64,000 bases of DNA from contig NZ_JAIFZS010000037.1 in NCBI RefSeq assembly GCF_019710635.1, positions 62,001 to 126,000 of the forward strand, in the 5' to 3' direction. The translations under genes and the position numbers were made by a program. Below, one piece after another: positions 47,482 to 56,343 of this stretch; within the stretch, counting starts at the first letter, position 1; each line of letters opens with the position of its first letter. The notes beneath the pieces are model-generated. The model worked only from the letters and a program-made list of their open reading frames with translations. It did not search any database and was not told the DNA's origin. This DNA is from Mycolicibacterium xanthum. Lineage in GTDB: Bacteria; Actinomycetota; Actinomycetes; Mycobacteriales; Mycobacteriaceae.

Positions 47482-49698
47482 ATGACCAACGCGCCCAACC
47501 TGACGAACCAGATCGACAGCCCGCACCTGCGGCCGCACACCGCCGACCTGAACCGGGTGCTGGCCGGTGAACACCACGACCCGCATTCGGTGCTGGGCGC
47601 CCACGAGTACGGCGACCACACGGTGATCCGGGTCTATCGCCCGCACGCCGCGCGGCTCAACGCGGTGATCGGTGACACCCGCTACCCGCTGTCCCACGTC
47701 GAGGCGGGATTGTTCGCCGTCGCCGTGCCGTTCACCGATCTCGTCGACTACCGCCTGGAGATCAGCTACTCCACCGACGAGTCGGCGTTCGTCCACCACC
47801 TCGCGGATGCCTACCGGTTCCTGCCCACCCTGGGCGAGATCGACCTGCACCTGTTCGCCGAGGGCCGCCACGAGCGGCTCTGGGACGTGTTGGGCGCGCA
47901 CCGGCGTAGCTTCACCACGGCAGACGGTGTCGTCGAGGGGGTGTCCTTCGCGGTGTGGGCGCCCAACGCCAAGGGCGTCAGTGTGACCGGCGACTTCAAC
48001 CACTGGGGCGACGAGGCGCAGATGCGCGTGCTCGGTTCGACCGGGGTGTGGGAGCTGTTCTGGCCGGGCTTCCCCGCCGACGGCCTCTACAAGTTCCGGG
48101 TGCACGGCGCCGACGGCTCGGTCACCGATCGCGCCGACCCGATGGCGTTCGCCACCGAGGTCCCGCCGCAGACCGCATCGAGGGTGTTCGAGAGCGACTA
48201 CACCTGGAACGATCAGGACTGGATGACCCGGCGCGCGCTGCGCAACCCGGTGTTCGAGCCGATGAGCACCTACGAGGTCCATCTGGGATCGTGGCGGCGC
48301 GGCCTGAGCTACACCGAGATGGCCGACCAGCTCACCGGATACGTCGTCGAGCACGGGTTCACCCACGTGGAGATGCTTCCGGTCGCCGAGCACCCGTTCG
48401 GCGGGTCGTGGGGCTACCAGGTCACCTCCTATTACGCACCGTCGTCGCGGTTCGGTTCCCCCGACGAGTTCCGCTATCTCGTCGACCGCCTGCACCAGGC
48501 CGGGATCGGGGTGATCGTGGACTGGGTCCCTGCCCACTTCCCGAAGGACTCGTGGGCGCTCGGCCGATTCGACGGAACCGCGCTCTACGAGCATGCCGAC
48601 CCCCGCCGCGGCGAGCAGCTGGATTGGGGCACCTACGTTTTCGACTTCGGGCGCACCGAGGTGCGCAACTTCCTGGTGGCCAACGCGCTGTACTGGCTGC
48701 AGGAGTTCCACATCGACGGGCTGCGCGTCGATGCGGTGGCCTCGATGCTCTACCTGGACTACTCGCGCCCCGAGGGCGGGTGGACACCGAACGCGTACGG
48801 CGGCCGGGAGAACCTCGAGGCCGTGCAGTTCCTGCAGGAGATGAACGCCACCGTCCACAAGATCAACCCCGGAATCGTCACCATCGCAGAGGAATCCACG
48901 TCCTGGCCCGGGGTCACCCGGCCCACCAACCTCGGCGGTCTCGGGTTCTCGATGAAGTGGAACATGGGCTGGATGAACGACACGCTGGAGTTCGTCAAAC
49001 GCGACCCGGTGTATCGCACCTACCACCACCACGAGATGACGTTCTCGATGCTCTACGCATTCAGCGAGAACTACGTGCTGCCGATCAGCCACGACGAGGT
49101 GGTGCACGGCAAGGGCACCCTGTGGGGACGGATGCCGGGCAACGACCACGTGAAGGCCGCGGGCATCCGTGGGCTGCTGGCCTACCAGTGGGCGCATCCC
49201 GGCAAGCAGTTGTTGTTCATGGGCCAGGAGTTCGGCCAGCGCGCCGAATGGTCCGAGGAACGCGGGGTCGACTGGTTCCAGCTCGACGAGAACGGCTATT
49301 CCGGCGGCATTCTGCGGATGATGACCGACGCCAACGCGATATACCGCACCCGGCGGGCGCTGTGGTCACGCGACACCCAGCCCGAGGGCTACTCGTGGAT
49401 CGACGCGAACGACTCGGCCAACAACGTGCTGAGCTTCTTGCGCTTCGGCGACGACGGCTCGACGATGGCGTGCGTGTTCAACTTCTCCGGCTCCGAGCAC
49501 AGCCGTTACCGGCTCGGCCTGCCGCATGCGGGCACGTGGCGTGAGGTGCTCAACACCGACTCCGACACCTACAACGGCGCGGGCATCGGCAATCTCGGCT
49601 CCGTCGAGGCCATCGACGAGCCGTGGCACGGCCGGCCGGCCTCGGCGGTGATGGTGCTGCCGCCGCTGTCGGGGCTGTGGTTCGAGCCGGAGGCCTGA
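47482..49698 (+). CDS. glgB: 1,4-alpha-glucan branching enzyme GlgB (738 aa)
   Basis: This GH13_9 branching enzyme makes alpha-1,6 branches. Two N-terminal CBM48-type domains precede the barrel. The nucleophile is Asp417 in [17 protein letters not shown] and the acid/base is Glu470 in [13 protein letters not shown]. The 53-residue spacing equals that in M. tuberculosis GlgB. AGGGAG precedes the ATG, four bases after glgE stops, so both are co-expressed for the glucan pathway. Confidence 0.97.
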   Translation: MTNAPNLTNQIDSPHLRPHTADLNRVLAGEHHDPHSVLGAHEYGDHTVIRVYRPHAARLNAVIGDTRYPLSHVEAGLFAVAVPFTDLVDYRLEISYSTDESAFVHHLADAYRFLPTLGEIDLHLFAEGRHERLWDVLGAHRRSFTTADGVVEGVSFAVWAPNAKGVSVTGDFNHWGDEAQMRVLGSTGVWELFWPGFPADGLYKFRVHGADGSVTDRADPMAFATEVPPQTASRVFESDYTWNDQDWMTRRALRNPVFEPMSTYEVHLGSWRRGLSYTEMADQLTGYVVEHGFTHVEMLPVAEHPFGGSWGYQVTSYYAPSSRFGSPDEFRYLVDRLHQAGIGVIVDWVPAHFPKDSWALGRFDGTALYEHADPRRGEQLDWGTYVFDFGRTEVRNFLVANALYWLQEFHIDGLRVDAVASMLYLDYSRPEGGWTPNAYGGRENLEAVQFLQEMNATVHKINPGIVTIAEESTSWPGVTRPTNLGGLGFSMKWNMGWMNDTLEFVKRDPVYRTYHHHEMTFSMLYAFSENYVLPISHDEVVHGKGTLWGRMPGNDHVKAAGIRGLLAYQWAHPGKQLLFMGQEFGQRAEWSEERGVDWFQLDENGYSGGILRMMTDANAIYRTRRALWSRDTQPEGYSWIDANDSANNVLSFLRFGDDGSTMACVFNFSGSEHSRYRLGLPHAGTWREVLNTDSDTYNGAGIGNLGSVEAIDEPWHGRPASAVMVLPPLSGLWFEPEA

Positions 49699-49708
49699 CC
49701 CCCAATTT

Positions 49709-49771
49709 CGCCGAAATGGCATTCCAGCCGCGAAAGGTCGAGTAACGGCCTGCCGGAATGCCAGTTCGGCG
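49709..49771. repeat. Hairpin after glgB
   Basis: Arms 49709-49725 (CGCCGAAATGGCATTCC) and 49755-49771 are 17 bp and complementary except one base, around a 29-base loop. It lies in the gap between glgB and the convergent thioredoxin-like gene, so it may end transcription of glgE-glgB or both. No T-run follows; a mycobacterial intrinsic terminator or a mobile intergenic repeat is possible. Confidence 0.65.
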
Positions 49772-49802
49772 CTGGGTCGGTCAGCGGTCAGTACAGCGCG
49801 GG

Positions 49803-50696
49803 TCAGTACAGCGCGTTGGCGAGGTTGCGCCGTCCCGCGATGACCGCGGGATCCGCCGGGTCGAACAGCTCGAACAGTTCGATCAGCCGGGTGCGCACCG
49901 TGCTGCGGTCGTCGCCGGCGGTGCGCTTGACCAAGTCGGTCAGCCGCTTGAAGGCGGCGTCGATGTCCTGCTGCAGGATCTCGACGTCGGCGGCGGCGAG
50001 CGCCGCGGCGATGTCCCCGGGTGCGGCGTCGGCGGTCGCCACCGCGTTGCGCGGATGCGTGGTGGCCCGCTGCAGGAAGGCGATCTGACGTACGGCACCA
50101 CCCGCCTCGGCGTGGGTCGGGTCCCGCTGCAGGATCGCCTGGTAGGCCTTCAGCGCGGAGTCGAAGTCGCCGTTGTCGAGGAATGTGCGCGCCTGTTCGA
50201 CCTCGGGGTCGACCGCTTCGGGCTGTTCGGCATCGCCACCGCCGCTGAGCTTCCCGGCGGTGGCGGACAGCAGCGAGTCGATCCAGCGCCGCAACTGCTC
50301 GGGCGGTTGCATGCCCTGGAAGCTGGACAGCGGCTGCCCGGCGGCCAACGCGACCACGGTCGGGACGGCCTGGACGCCGAACATCTGGGCCACCCGCGGC
50401 ATGGTGTCGACGTTGACCGTCGCCAGCGACCAGTTCGGACCGTCGGTTGCGGCCAGGCCGGCCAGCACGTCGCCGAGTTGCACGCTGGACTCACTGCGCG
50501 GTGACCACAGCAGCACCACGATCGGCACCTCGTTGGAACGGATCAGCACCTCGGCTTCCAGGTTGGCCTCGGTGATCTCCACACCGCCCGGCGCTCCCTC
50601 GGTCGGGGTCTCCGGGGCGGTGGCACGCTGCTTGAGGGCAGACAGGTCGACGGCACCCGCCATGGCGGGCCCGACCGGGGGACGAGAACGAGTCAC
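49803..50696 (-). CDS. Thioredoxin-like tetratricopeptide protein without CXXC, Rv1324-like (297 aa)
   Basis: The protein has a thioredoxin fold at about residues 40-140: IVVLLWSPRSESSVQLGDVLAG, then NVDTMPRVAQMFGVQAVPTVV with the cis-Pro loop. Two or more helical TPR-like repeats follow (FLDNGDFDSALKAYQAILQRDP and later). The active-site CXXC is replaced by SPRSES and no Cys is present, so disulfide exchange is excluded. This CnoX/YbbN-like layout suggests a chaperone or holdase. It starts with GTG. In M. tuberculosis the counterpart is beside fadA4, as here. Confidence 0.86.
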   Translation of the reverse strand: MTRSRPPVGPAMAGAVDLSALKQRATAPETPTEGAPGGVEITEANLEAEVLIRSNEVPIVVLLWSPRSESSVQLGDVLAGLAATDGPNWSLATVNVDTMPRVAQMFGVQAVPTVVALAAGQPLSSFQGMQPPEQLRRWIDSLLSATAGKLSGGGDAEQPEAVDPEVEQARTFLDNGDFDSALKAYQAILQRDPTHAEAGGAVRQIAFLQRATTHPRNAVATADAAPGDIAAALAAADVEILQQDIDAAFKRLTDLVKRTAGDDRSTVRTRLIELFELFDPADPAVIAGRRNLANALY

Positions 50697-50709
50697 GTGA
50701 TCAAGTCTG

Positions 50710-51126
50710 TCACGTCGTTTCCGGTGCCCGACGCCCCGCCCGCACGGACCCGGCAGGCGCCGATTCCAGGCCCGATTCCGGACCCGTTTGCGGGCCCATC
50801 CGCCCCGTCCGATCAGCCCATATGAGGAACATCACACTGCCGAGGGGCACGACGCTGCCCAGCAACGCCAGCAACCATGTGCCGAGTCCCCATCTGACCG
50901 CGATACCGGTCAGTAGCGCCGCCACGACGAAGGCGATGAAGATCGCGCCGTGCACCGGACCGAAGACCTTGACACCGATCTCGGTCCGGGGCGAGCCCAG
51001 GTACTTGAAATACATGCCCAGCAGCAGGCCGACCCAGGTGGCGGCCTCGGCCAGTGCGATGATCCGGAACCATCCGGTCGCGCTGCGAACGTCGAACGAG
51101 CTAGTACGGGTCGTCATGGCCGCCAT
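50710..51126 (-). CDS. DUF3817 family membrane protein (138 aa)
   Basis: Three membrane helices span FRIIALAEAATWVGLLLGMY, PVHGAIFIAFVVAALLTGIA and TWLLALLGSVVPLGSVMFLI. The VHG motif is shared with the DUF3817 gene at 31162-31506. The C-terminal 30 residues are a Gly/Pro/Arg-rich cytoplasmic tail. The start may be the ATG at 51126 or the in-frame ATG at 51117. It lies 13 bp upstream of the thioredoxin-like gene on the same strand. Function unknown. Confidence 0.82.
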   Translation of the reverse strand: MAAMTTRTSSFDVRSATGWFRIIALAEAATWVGLLLGMYFKYLGSPRTEIGVKVFGPVHGAIFIAFVVAALLTGIAVRWGLGTWLLALLGSVVPLGSVMFLIWADRTGRMGPQTGPESGLESAPAGSVRAGRRAPETT

Positions 51127-51180
51127 TGTGCCCGACGCCCCGGCCAGCTACTACGTCGCGTCGTTGACCGATCGCGCAGC

Positions 51181-52416
51181 TCAGGGGCGACGCAGGATCA
51201 ATGCATCGCCCTGCCCGCCGGCCCCGCACAACGCGGCCACGGCGTAGCCCGGACCTTCGTTGTTCCCGTCGCTTCGCTCGCCCCGGCGGCGGGCCAGCTC
51301 CAGTGCGGCGTGCAGCGTGATCCGGGCGCCGGACATGCCGATCGGATGGCCGATCGCAATGGCACCGCCGTTGGTGTTGACCTTGGCCGCCACCGTAGCC
51401 TCGTCGAGGCCCAGCTCCTTGGCCGACGCGAGCGCGACGGCGGCGAACGCCTCGTTGATCTCGATGACGTCCAGCTGATCGACCGAGATGCCCTCTTTGG
51501 CGACGGCCTTCTTGATCGCGTTGGCGGGCTGGCTCTGCAGGCTCGAGTCCGGTCCGGCCACCACACCGTGGGCCCCGATCTCGCACAGCCAGCTCAGGCC
51601 CAACTCCTGCGCCTTGGCCTTGCTCATCACCACGACCGCGCATGCGCCGTCGGAGATCTGAGAGGCCGAGCCGGCGGTGATGGTGCCGTCCTTGCGGAAC
51701 GCGGGACGCAGGCCCCCCAGCGACTCGGCGGTGGTGTCGGCACGCACGCCCTCGTCCTCGGTGAACTCGATCGGGTCGCCCTTGCGCTGCGGGATCTTCA
51801 CCGGCACCACCTCGTCGGCGAACACGCCGTCCTTCCAGGCGGTCGCGGCCTTCTGATGCGACGACGCAGCCAACTCGTCCTGCTCGGCGCGGGTGAACTG
51901 GTCGACGTCATTGCGCTGCTCGGTCAGCGCACCCATCGGCTGGTCGGTGAACACGTCGTGCAGGCCGTCGTAGGCCAGGTGATCGAGCACGGTGACATCG
52001 CCGTACTTGTAGCCCGAGCGGCTGTTCATCAGCAGGTGCGGGGCCTGGGTCATCGACTCCTGGCCACCGGCGACCACCACCTCGAACTCGCCGGCCCGGA
52101 TCAGCTGATCGGCCAGCGCGATGGCGTCGATGCCGGACAGGCACATCTTGTTGATGGTCAGCGAAGGCACGTCCCAGCCGATGCCTGCGGCCACCGCCGC
52201 CTGCCGGGCCGGCATCTGCCCGGCGCCGGCGGACAGCACCTGGCCCATGATCACGTAGTCCACCAGTTGCGCGGGGTCTTCAACATTGGGGAAGGCCTTC
52301 TGCAGCGCTCCGGCGATCGCGATCGCCCCCAGATCGCTGCCTGAGAAGTCCTTCAGCGAACCCATCAACTTGCCCACCGGCGTGCGGGCTCCAGCAACAA
52401 TCACCGACGTCGTCAT
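51181..52416 (-). CDS. fadA4: Acetyl-CoA C-acetyltransferase / thiolase FadA4-like (411 aa)
   Basis: This biosynthetic-type thiolase carries catalytic Cys in [15 protein letters not shown], His in [17 protein letters not shown], and Cys in [17 protein letters not shown]. tuberculosis FadA4 (Rv1323) has 389 residues; this copy is about 20 longer, with an extra [12 protein letters not shown] between ARR and GYAVAALCG. The ATG at 52416 has GGAGG upstream, preferred over the upstream alternative. It is divergent from the methylmalonyl-CoA epimerase across 103 bp. Confidence 0.94.
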   Translation of the reverse strand: MTTSVIVAGARTPVGKLMGSLKDFSGSDLGAIAIAGALQKAFPNVEDPAQLVDYVIMGQVLSAGAGQMPARQAAVAAGIGWDVPSLTINKMCLSGIDAIALADQLIRAGEFEVVVAGGQESMTQAPHLLMNSRSGYKYGDVTVLDHLAYDGLHDVFTDQPMGALTEQRNDVDQFTRAEQDELAASSHQKAATAWKDGVFADEVVPVKIPQRKGDPIEFTEDEGVRADTTAESLGGLRPAFRKDGTITAGSASQISDGACAVVVMSKAKAQELGLSWLCEIGAHGVVAGPDSSLQSQPANAIKKAVAKEGISVDQLDVIEINEAFAAVALASAKELGLDEATVAAKVNTNGGAIAIGHPIGMSGARITLHAALELARRRGERSDGNNEGPGYAVAALCGAGGQGDALILRRP

Positions 52417-52519
52417 AACTACCTCCAAGCTGGTTTCCGGCGGCTCCGAAAGGGCAATTCAACGCTGTAGCGCCATATCGACCTGTTCGAAACCGATCTG
52501 ATTAGGTTACCTTTACGTT

Positions 52520-52993
52520 ATGACCGCCGAGCAGACAGACGCCCGTCCGGTACTGGCCACCGCGCTGGTCACCGCGATCGATCACGTCGGCATCGCCGTG
52601 CCCGATCTCGATGCGGCCATCAAGTGGTATCACGACAAGCTCGGCATGATCGTGCTGCACGAGGAGATCAACGAGGAGCAGGGCGTCCGCGAGGCGATGC
52701 TCTCGGTGCGGGGCGCGCCGGTCGGCAGCGCGCAGGTGCAGCTGATGGCACCGATCGACGACGAGTGCACCATCGCCAAGTTCATCGACAAGCGCGGCCC
52801 CGGGCTGCAGCAGCTGGCCTACCGGGTCAGCGACATCGACGCGCTCACCGAGCGGCTGCGCGAGCATGGCGTGCGACTGCTCTATGACGCACCGCGCCGT
52901 GGCACCGCGAACTCCCGGATCAACTTCGTGCACCCCAAGGACGCCGGTGGCGTTCTCGTCGAGCTGGTCGAGCCGGCCGCCGACGCGCACTGA
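52520..52993 (+). CDS. mce: Methylmalonyl-CoA epimerase (157 aa)
   Basis: This glyoxalase/VOC-fold enzyme interconverts (2R)- and (2S)-methylmalonyl-CoA before the mutase. A metal-binding His is in AIDHVGIAVPDLDAAIKWY, and other ligands are in SAQVQLMAP and the C-terminal GGVLVELVEP Glu. GLQQLAYRVSDIDA matches the second half. The divergent gene is the thiolase, as for Rv1322A/fadA4. It links to the B12 mutase chemistry encoded at 10661-12687 only indirectly. Confidence 0.94.
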   Translation: MTAEQTDARPVLATALVTAIDHVGIAVPDLDAAIKWYHDKLGMIVLHEEINEEQGVREAMLSVRGAPVGSAQVQLMAPIDDECTIAKFIDKRGPGLQQLAYRVSDIDALTERLREHGVRLLYDAPRRGTANSRINFVHPKDAGGVLVELVEPAADAH

Positions 52994-53020
52994 CCGGCGA
53001 GCGCTCACGAAACCGGCCCA

Positions 53021-53320
53021 TCAGGACCATCTCCGAGTAGGTCGCCGGTTGGCCCGATGTGTCCAGCACGGCGTGTGCCAGTGCCGCCGATCGTCGATCC
53101 CCCGCTCTCCCGCGTCGGCGGGCCATACCAGCAGATGCGTTGTGCCCGGGCTGATCTCGTGGTCACACCCCGGACAGCGGTAGATCTTGACGGCGCGCGC
53201 CGCGGCGATCGGCCGGACCTCGTAGTCGTACCCGTCCGGCCCGACTTCGATGCGGCGCGGCGCCGGCAGCGGGTTGCCCCGCACGGGTTTGGCCCGCGCG
53301 GGTCTGCGCCGCTTCGTCAT
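53021..53320 (-). CDS. Small zinc-ribbon-like protein, Rv1322-like (99 aa)
   Basis: A basic N-terminus (TKRRRPARAKPVRGNP) leads to a YRCPGCDHEISPG knuckle and a later HWHTPCWTHR. The Cys-x2-Cys and His/Cys ligands would bind zinc. The ATG overlaps the TetR stop as ATGA, so it is co-translated with it. The counterpart in M. tuberculosis (Rv1322) is of unknown function. Confidence 0.82.
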   Translation of the reverse strand: MTKRRRPARAKPVRGNPLPAPRRIEVGPDGYDYEVRPIAAARAVKIYRCPGCDHEISPGTTHLLVWPADAGERGIDDRRHWHTPCWTHRANRRPTRRWS

Positions 53321-53958
53321 CGCAGCATCGCCACCGCAACCATCGTGAGTGCATCTTCCAGGCGCGGCAGCGACGACTCGGCGCCGGCGCGCACCTCGCG
53401 GCCGACCAACTCCGTGATGCCACCGACGAGCGCGATGTAGTACTCGATCGGGCGGGCCCGCCCACTGCCGTAGTCACGGTCGATCTCGCTCAACAGCGCG
53501 GCGAAGCCGTCCAGATACCGGTCTCGCGCCCGCACCCCCGCCGGCCCGGCCGCGGCGAGTTCGAGCACCCACGCGCGGGTGTGATCCGGTTCTGCCGCAC
53601 ACGTTTCCAGGTAGGCCCGGATGATCGCGCGCAGTACCGTTTCCAGCGAGCCGCCGGACACCTCGTCCATGGCGTGCGAAATGCGTGCCACGACCAACTC
53701 CCGACCACCCTCGATCGCAGCCAGGAAGCAGTCCAGCTTCCCGTCGAACTCGCGGTACATCACGGAGCGCGACACCCTGGCCCGCTGCACGATGTCGGCG
53801 ATGGTGGTGGCCTGATACCCCTTCTCGGCCACCGCGGCCACGACCGCCCGCTGCAGACGCGCGCGCTGGTGGGCCGTCGCGTCGAGCGGATCGAGCCTGG
53901 TCCGCCCGCGGGGCAGTCCCGGGGCGGATTTGGGGAAGGAACCCGACAGCGTGCTCAC
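53317..53958 (-). CDS. TetR/AcrR family transcriptional regulator (213 aa)
   Basis: The TetR helix-turn-helix lies at about residues 30-75 (LQRAVVAAVAEKGYQATTIA, then VQRARVSRSVMYREFDGKLDC), with an extended disordered N-terminus. The frame is open far upstream antisense to the P450. The GTG at 53958 is the chosen start. It is divergent from the P450/ferredoxin pair and separated by 102 bp holding TTGTACAA and TAGTACTA palindromes, so it likely controls the P450 gene. The zinc-ribbon gene follows with an ATGA overlap. Confidence 0.86.
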   Translation of the reverse strand: MSTLSGSFPKSAPGLPRGRTRLDPLDATAHQRARLQRAVVAAVAEKGYQATTIADIVQRARVSRSVMYREFDGKLDCFLAAIEGGRELVVARISHAMDEVSGGSLETVLRAIIRAYLETCAAEPDHTRAWVLELAAAGPAGVRARDRYLDGFAALLSEIDRDYGSGRARPIEYYIALVGGITELVGREVRAGAESSLPRLEDALTMVAVAMLR

Positions 53959-53993
53959 CCACGGGACCCTACGCCGTAGGGCGGTCCCTGGTG

Positions 53994-54019
53994 TTGTACA
54001 AAAGTACGGTTTAGTACTA
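53994..54019. promoter_or_regulatory. Paired palindromes TTGTACAA and TAGTACTA in the TetR/P450 promoter
   Basis: TTGTACAA (53994-54001) and TAGTACTA (54012-54019) are each perfect 8-bp palindromes spaced 18 bp centre to centre. They sit 41-67 bp upstream of the P450 ATG and close to the TetR start. Candidate operator for the divergent TetR. Confidence 0.6.
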
Positions 54020-54060
54020 CAGTCGGTGCCATTCGATCCCCCGTCTCCTGGGAGCTGCAC

Positions 54061-55428
54061 ATGACCACCCAATCGCCGGCAACGCATTCGGTCGCCACGC
54101 TGGACACCCTGCCCCGGCCGAAGATCCCGGCGGCCGCGTGGGCTCGGCTGTTCTTCGCCCCGGAGTCCGCCCGCCGGCACTTCGCCGCACTCGGCGAGCG
54201 GTTCGTCATCGACGTTCCACTGATGCCGACGATGTTCTGGACCGCCTCCCCGGAGGACGTCAGGGCGGTCTTCTCGGACAAGACCCGGGCGCTGTCGTTC
54301 GGCACGGCGCTGCGCCGGGTGGCACCGCACGAGATTCTGTTCGGCGACCGGATCATGACCTGGTGGGCCAGCGACGATCACACCGTGCTGCGCCGCAAGG
54401 TCGCACCGGCCTTCATGGGCAAGGCCCTGAAGGGCTACGAACCGGCGATGGCCGAGGTGGCCGGCAAGATGGTGCGCGAGCTCCCGACCGGCCGGCCGAT
54501 CAGCTTCCACCCACACATGCTCAAACTGGCCCGCGAGGTGATCATGTCGGTCGTCTTCGGGGTGACCGAGCCGCAGCGGCGGGCCCGGCTTACGGCGCAC
54601 CTGAGCGAACTCGACCATCTGATCGGATCGCCCGGCTTGGCGCTTCGGTATGCGGCGGCCATGGTTTCACGCGGGCGCTGGCTGCCGTTCCCCGCACTCG
54701 ACCGGGTACTGGCCGACCTGGACCAGGTCACCTACGACGAGATGTCAGCCCGCCGTTCGGCATCCGGCGACGCCGACCGGCACGACTGTCTGGCCACCTT
54801 CCTGCGGCTGCAGCAGGCCGACGAGGACGGCCTGATGGACGACGAGATGGTGGCCGGATTTCAGCGGCTGCTGCTGGTCGCAGGCAACGACACCACCGCT
54901 GCGACACTGTCCTGGGTGGTCGAACGGCTGGTCCGCCATCCCGAGGTGCTGCACCGGGTCGAGCAGACGCTGGCCGCCGGTGACGAGAGCTACCTGGACG
55001 CGGTCATCACCGAGACCCTGCGGTTGCGTCCGACCATCCCGTTCACCGCGCGCACGGTCAACCGTGATGTGGTCGTCAACGATGTCTTCCTGCCCCGGGG
55101 ATCGATGATCTTCCTGTACATCAACGGCATTCACCGCCGCGCCGACCTGTACGACGCACCCGACGAGTTCCGCCCCGAACGGTTTCTGGGGACGACGCCG
55201 GACCCGGCGCACTGGCTCCCGTTCGGTGGCGGCATCAACCGGTGCCTGGGCGGCAACATGGCGATGTTCGAGGCACGCGTACTGCTGCGCACGATCCTGC
55301 AGGAGGTGACCCTCGTCCCCGAGGACACACCCGGCGAAGACCAGCAGGCGCAGACCGTTTTGTTGTTGCCGCGGCAGCGGGCCCGGGTCACCCTGCAGGC
55401 GCGCCCCGAACGGGCGGCCACCCGATGA
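54061..55428 (+). CDS. Cytochrome P450 (455 aa)
   Basis: This class I bacterial P450 has the I-helix oxygen-activation motif AGNDTT (274-279), the K-helix ETLRLRP, and the heme-thiolate Cys395 in FGGGINRCLGG. GGGAG precedes the ATG. The stop overlaps the [3Fe-4S] ferredoxin start (ATGA), so electrons likely pass from that ferredoxin. A dedicated reductase is not adjacent. It is controlled by the divergent TetR. The substrate is unknown; fatty acid or sterol hydroxylation is possible. Confidence 0.94.
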   Translation: MTTQSPATHSVATLDTLPRPKIPAAAWARLFFAPESARRHFAALGERFVIDVPLMPTMFWTASPEDVRAVFSDKTRALSFGTALRRVAPHEILFGDRIMTWWASDDHTVLRRKVAPAFMGKALKGYEPAMAEVAGKMVRELPTGRPISFHPHMLKLAREVIMSVVFGVTEPQRRARLTAHLSELDHLIGSPGLALRYAAAMVSRGRWLPFPALDRVLADLDQVTYDEMSARRSASGDADRHDCLATFLRLQQADEDGLMDDEMVAGFQRLLLVAGNDTTAATLSWVVERLVRHPEVLHRVEQTLAAGDESYLDAVITETLRLRPTIPFTARTVNRDVVVNDVFLPRGSMIFLYINGIHRRADLYDAPDEFRPERFLGTTPDPAHWLPFGGGINRCLGGNMAMFEARVLLRTILQEVTLVPEDTPGEDQQAQTVLLLPRQRARVTLQARPERAATR

Positions 55429-55622
55429 CCACGGTGCGGGTACGGGTCGACCGGCAGCTGTGCATGGGTTCGGGTACCTGTCTGGCCACCGCGCCGGCGC
55501 TGTTCGACATGGGTGACGACGGCACCGCAGATCCGGTGGCGCCGCTGGTGGCGCCCAGCGCCGTGTTGGACGCGGCGGTGTCGCGCTGCCCGACCGGGGC
55601 AATCCAGACGCTACCGGGATGA
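55425..55622 (+). CDS. [3Fe-4S]-type ferredoxin (65 aa)
   Basis: This small ferredoxin has Cys13 and Cys19 (CMGSGTC) and Cys55 (RCPTGAI). The position that holds a fourth Cys in [4Fe-4S] proteins is Gly (CMGSG), giving a [3Fe-4S] cluster as in mycobacterial P450 partner ferredoxins. The ATGA overlap with the P450 stop shows coupling. It ends 4 bp before the convergent nucS stop. Confidence 0.93.
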   Translation: MTTVRVRVDRQLCMGSGTCLATAPALFDMGDDGTADPVAPLVAPSAVLDAAVSRCPTGAIQTLPG

Positions 55623-55626
55623 CCGG

Positions 55627-56298
55627 TCAGAACAGCCGGTACTCGTCGCTGTCCATCCCCCGCATTCCGTCATAATCCAATGTCACGCAGCGTATTCCAC
55701 GATCAGTGGCGAGCGTGCGAGCTTGCGGTTTGATCTGCTGGGCGGCGAACACCCCGGCGACCGGCGCCAGCACCGAGTCGCGGTTGAGCAGTTCGAGGTA
55801 GCGGGTGAGCTGCTCGACGCCGTCGATCTCGCCCCGGCGCTTGATCTCGACGGCCACCGAGCGGCCCTGTTCGTCGCGGCACAGCAGGTCCACCGGCCCG
55901 ATCGGGGTCATGTACTCGCGGCGCACCAGGGTGTAGCCCTCGCCGAGCAACTCGACGTGCTCGGCCAGCAGCGCCTGCAGGTGGGCCTCCACCCCGTCCT
56001 TCACCAGGCCGGGATCGACCCCCAGCTCATGACTGGAGTCGTGTTCGATGTCCTCCACGGTGATGCGCAACTGCTCACCGGCCTTGTTCTCCACCACCCA
56101 CACCTGGGTCTCGCCGGCGAGGTCCTCGACCAGCCTGCACGGCGGGCTCATCCAGTTCAGTGGTTTGTAGGCCCGGTCGTCGGCATGGACGCTGACCGAG
56201 CCGTCGGCCTTGAACAACAGTAGCCGCCGGGCGGAGGGCAGATGTGCGGTGAGCCGGCCGACATAGTCCACGGTGCACTGGGCGATCACGAGACGCAC
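55627..56298 (-). CDS. nucS: Endonuclease NucS/EndoMS mismatch nuclease (223 aa)
   Basis: This enzyme handles non-canonical mismatch repair in actinobacteria lacking MutS/MutL. An N-terminal DNA-binding half ([22 protein letters not shown]) precedes the RecB-like nuclease half with [11 protein letters not shown] and [13 protein letters not shown], giving the Asp...Glu-x-Lys site. It matches the M. tuberculosis Rv1321 position beside the cyclase cluster. It starts with GTG. Confidence 0.96.
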   Translation of the reverse strand: MRLVIAQCTVDYVGRLTAHLPSARRLLLFKADGSVSVHADDRAYKPLNWMSPPCRLVEDLAGETQVWVVENKAGEQLRITVEDIEHDSSHELGVDPGLVKDGVEAHLQALLAEHVELLGEGYTLVRREYMTPIGPVDLLCRDEQGRSVAVEIKRRGEIDGVEQLTRYLELLNRDSVLAPVAGVFAAQQIKPQARTLATDRGIRCVTLDYDGMRGMDSDEYRLF

Positions 56299-56343
56299 CG
56301 GACCACCCTAACCGCCCGAGCCGGTCACTAGGCTGACGCCACG

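Noticed and set aside
43677..47621. A 1314-residue minus-strand open frame opposite the peptidase and glgE
   Set aside because: It is antisense to two clear genes, has no domain motif, and has the His/Arg/Gly-rich composition expected of a shadow frame in high-GC DNA.
47422..49197. A 591-residue minus-strand frame opposite glgB
   Set aside because: It is a shadow frame with no recognisable domain; glgB on the plus strand has all catalytic residues.
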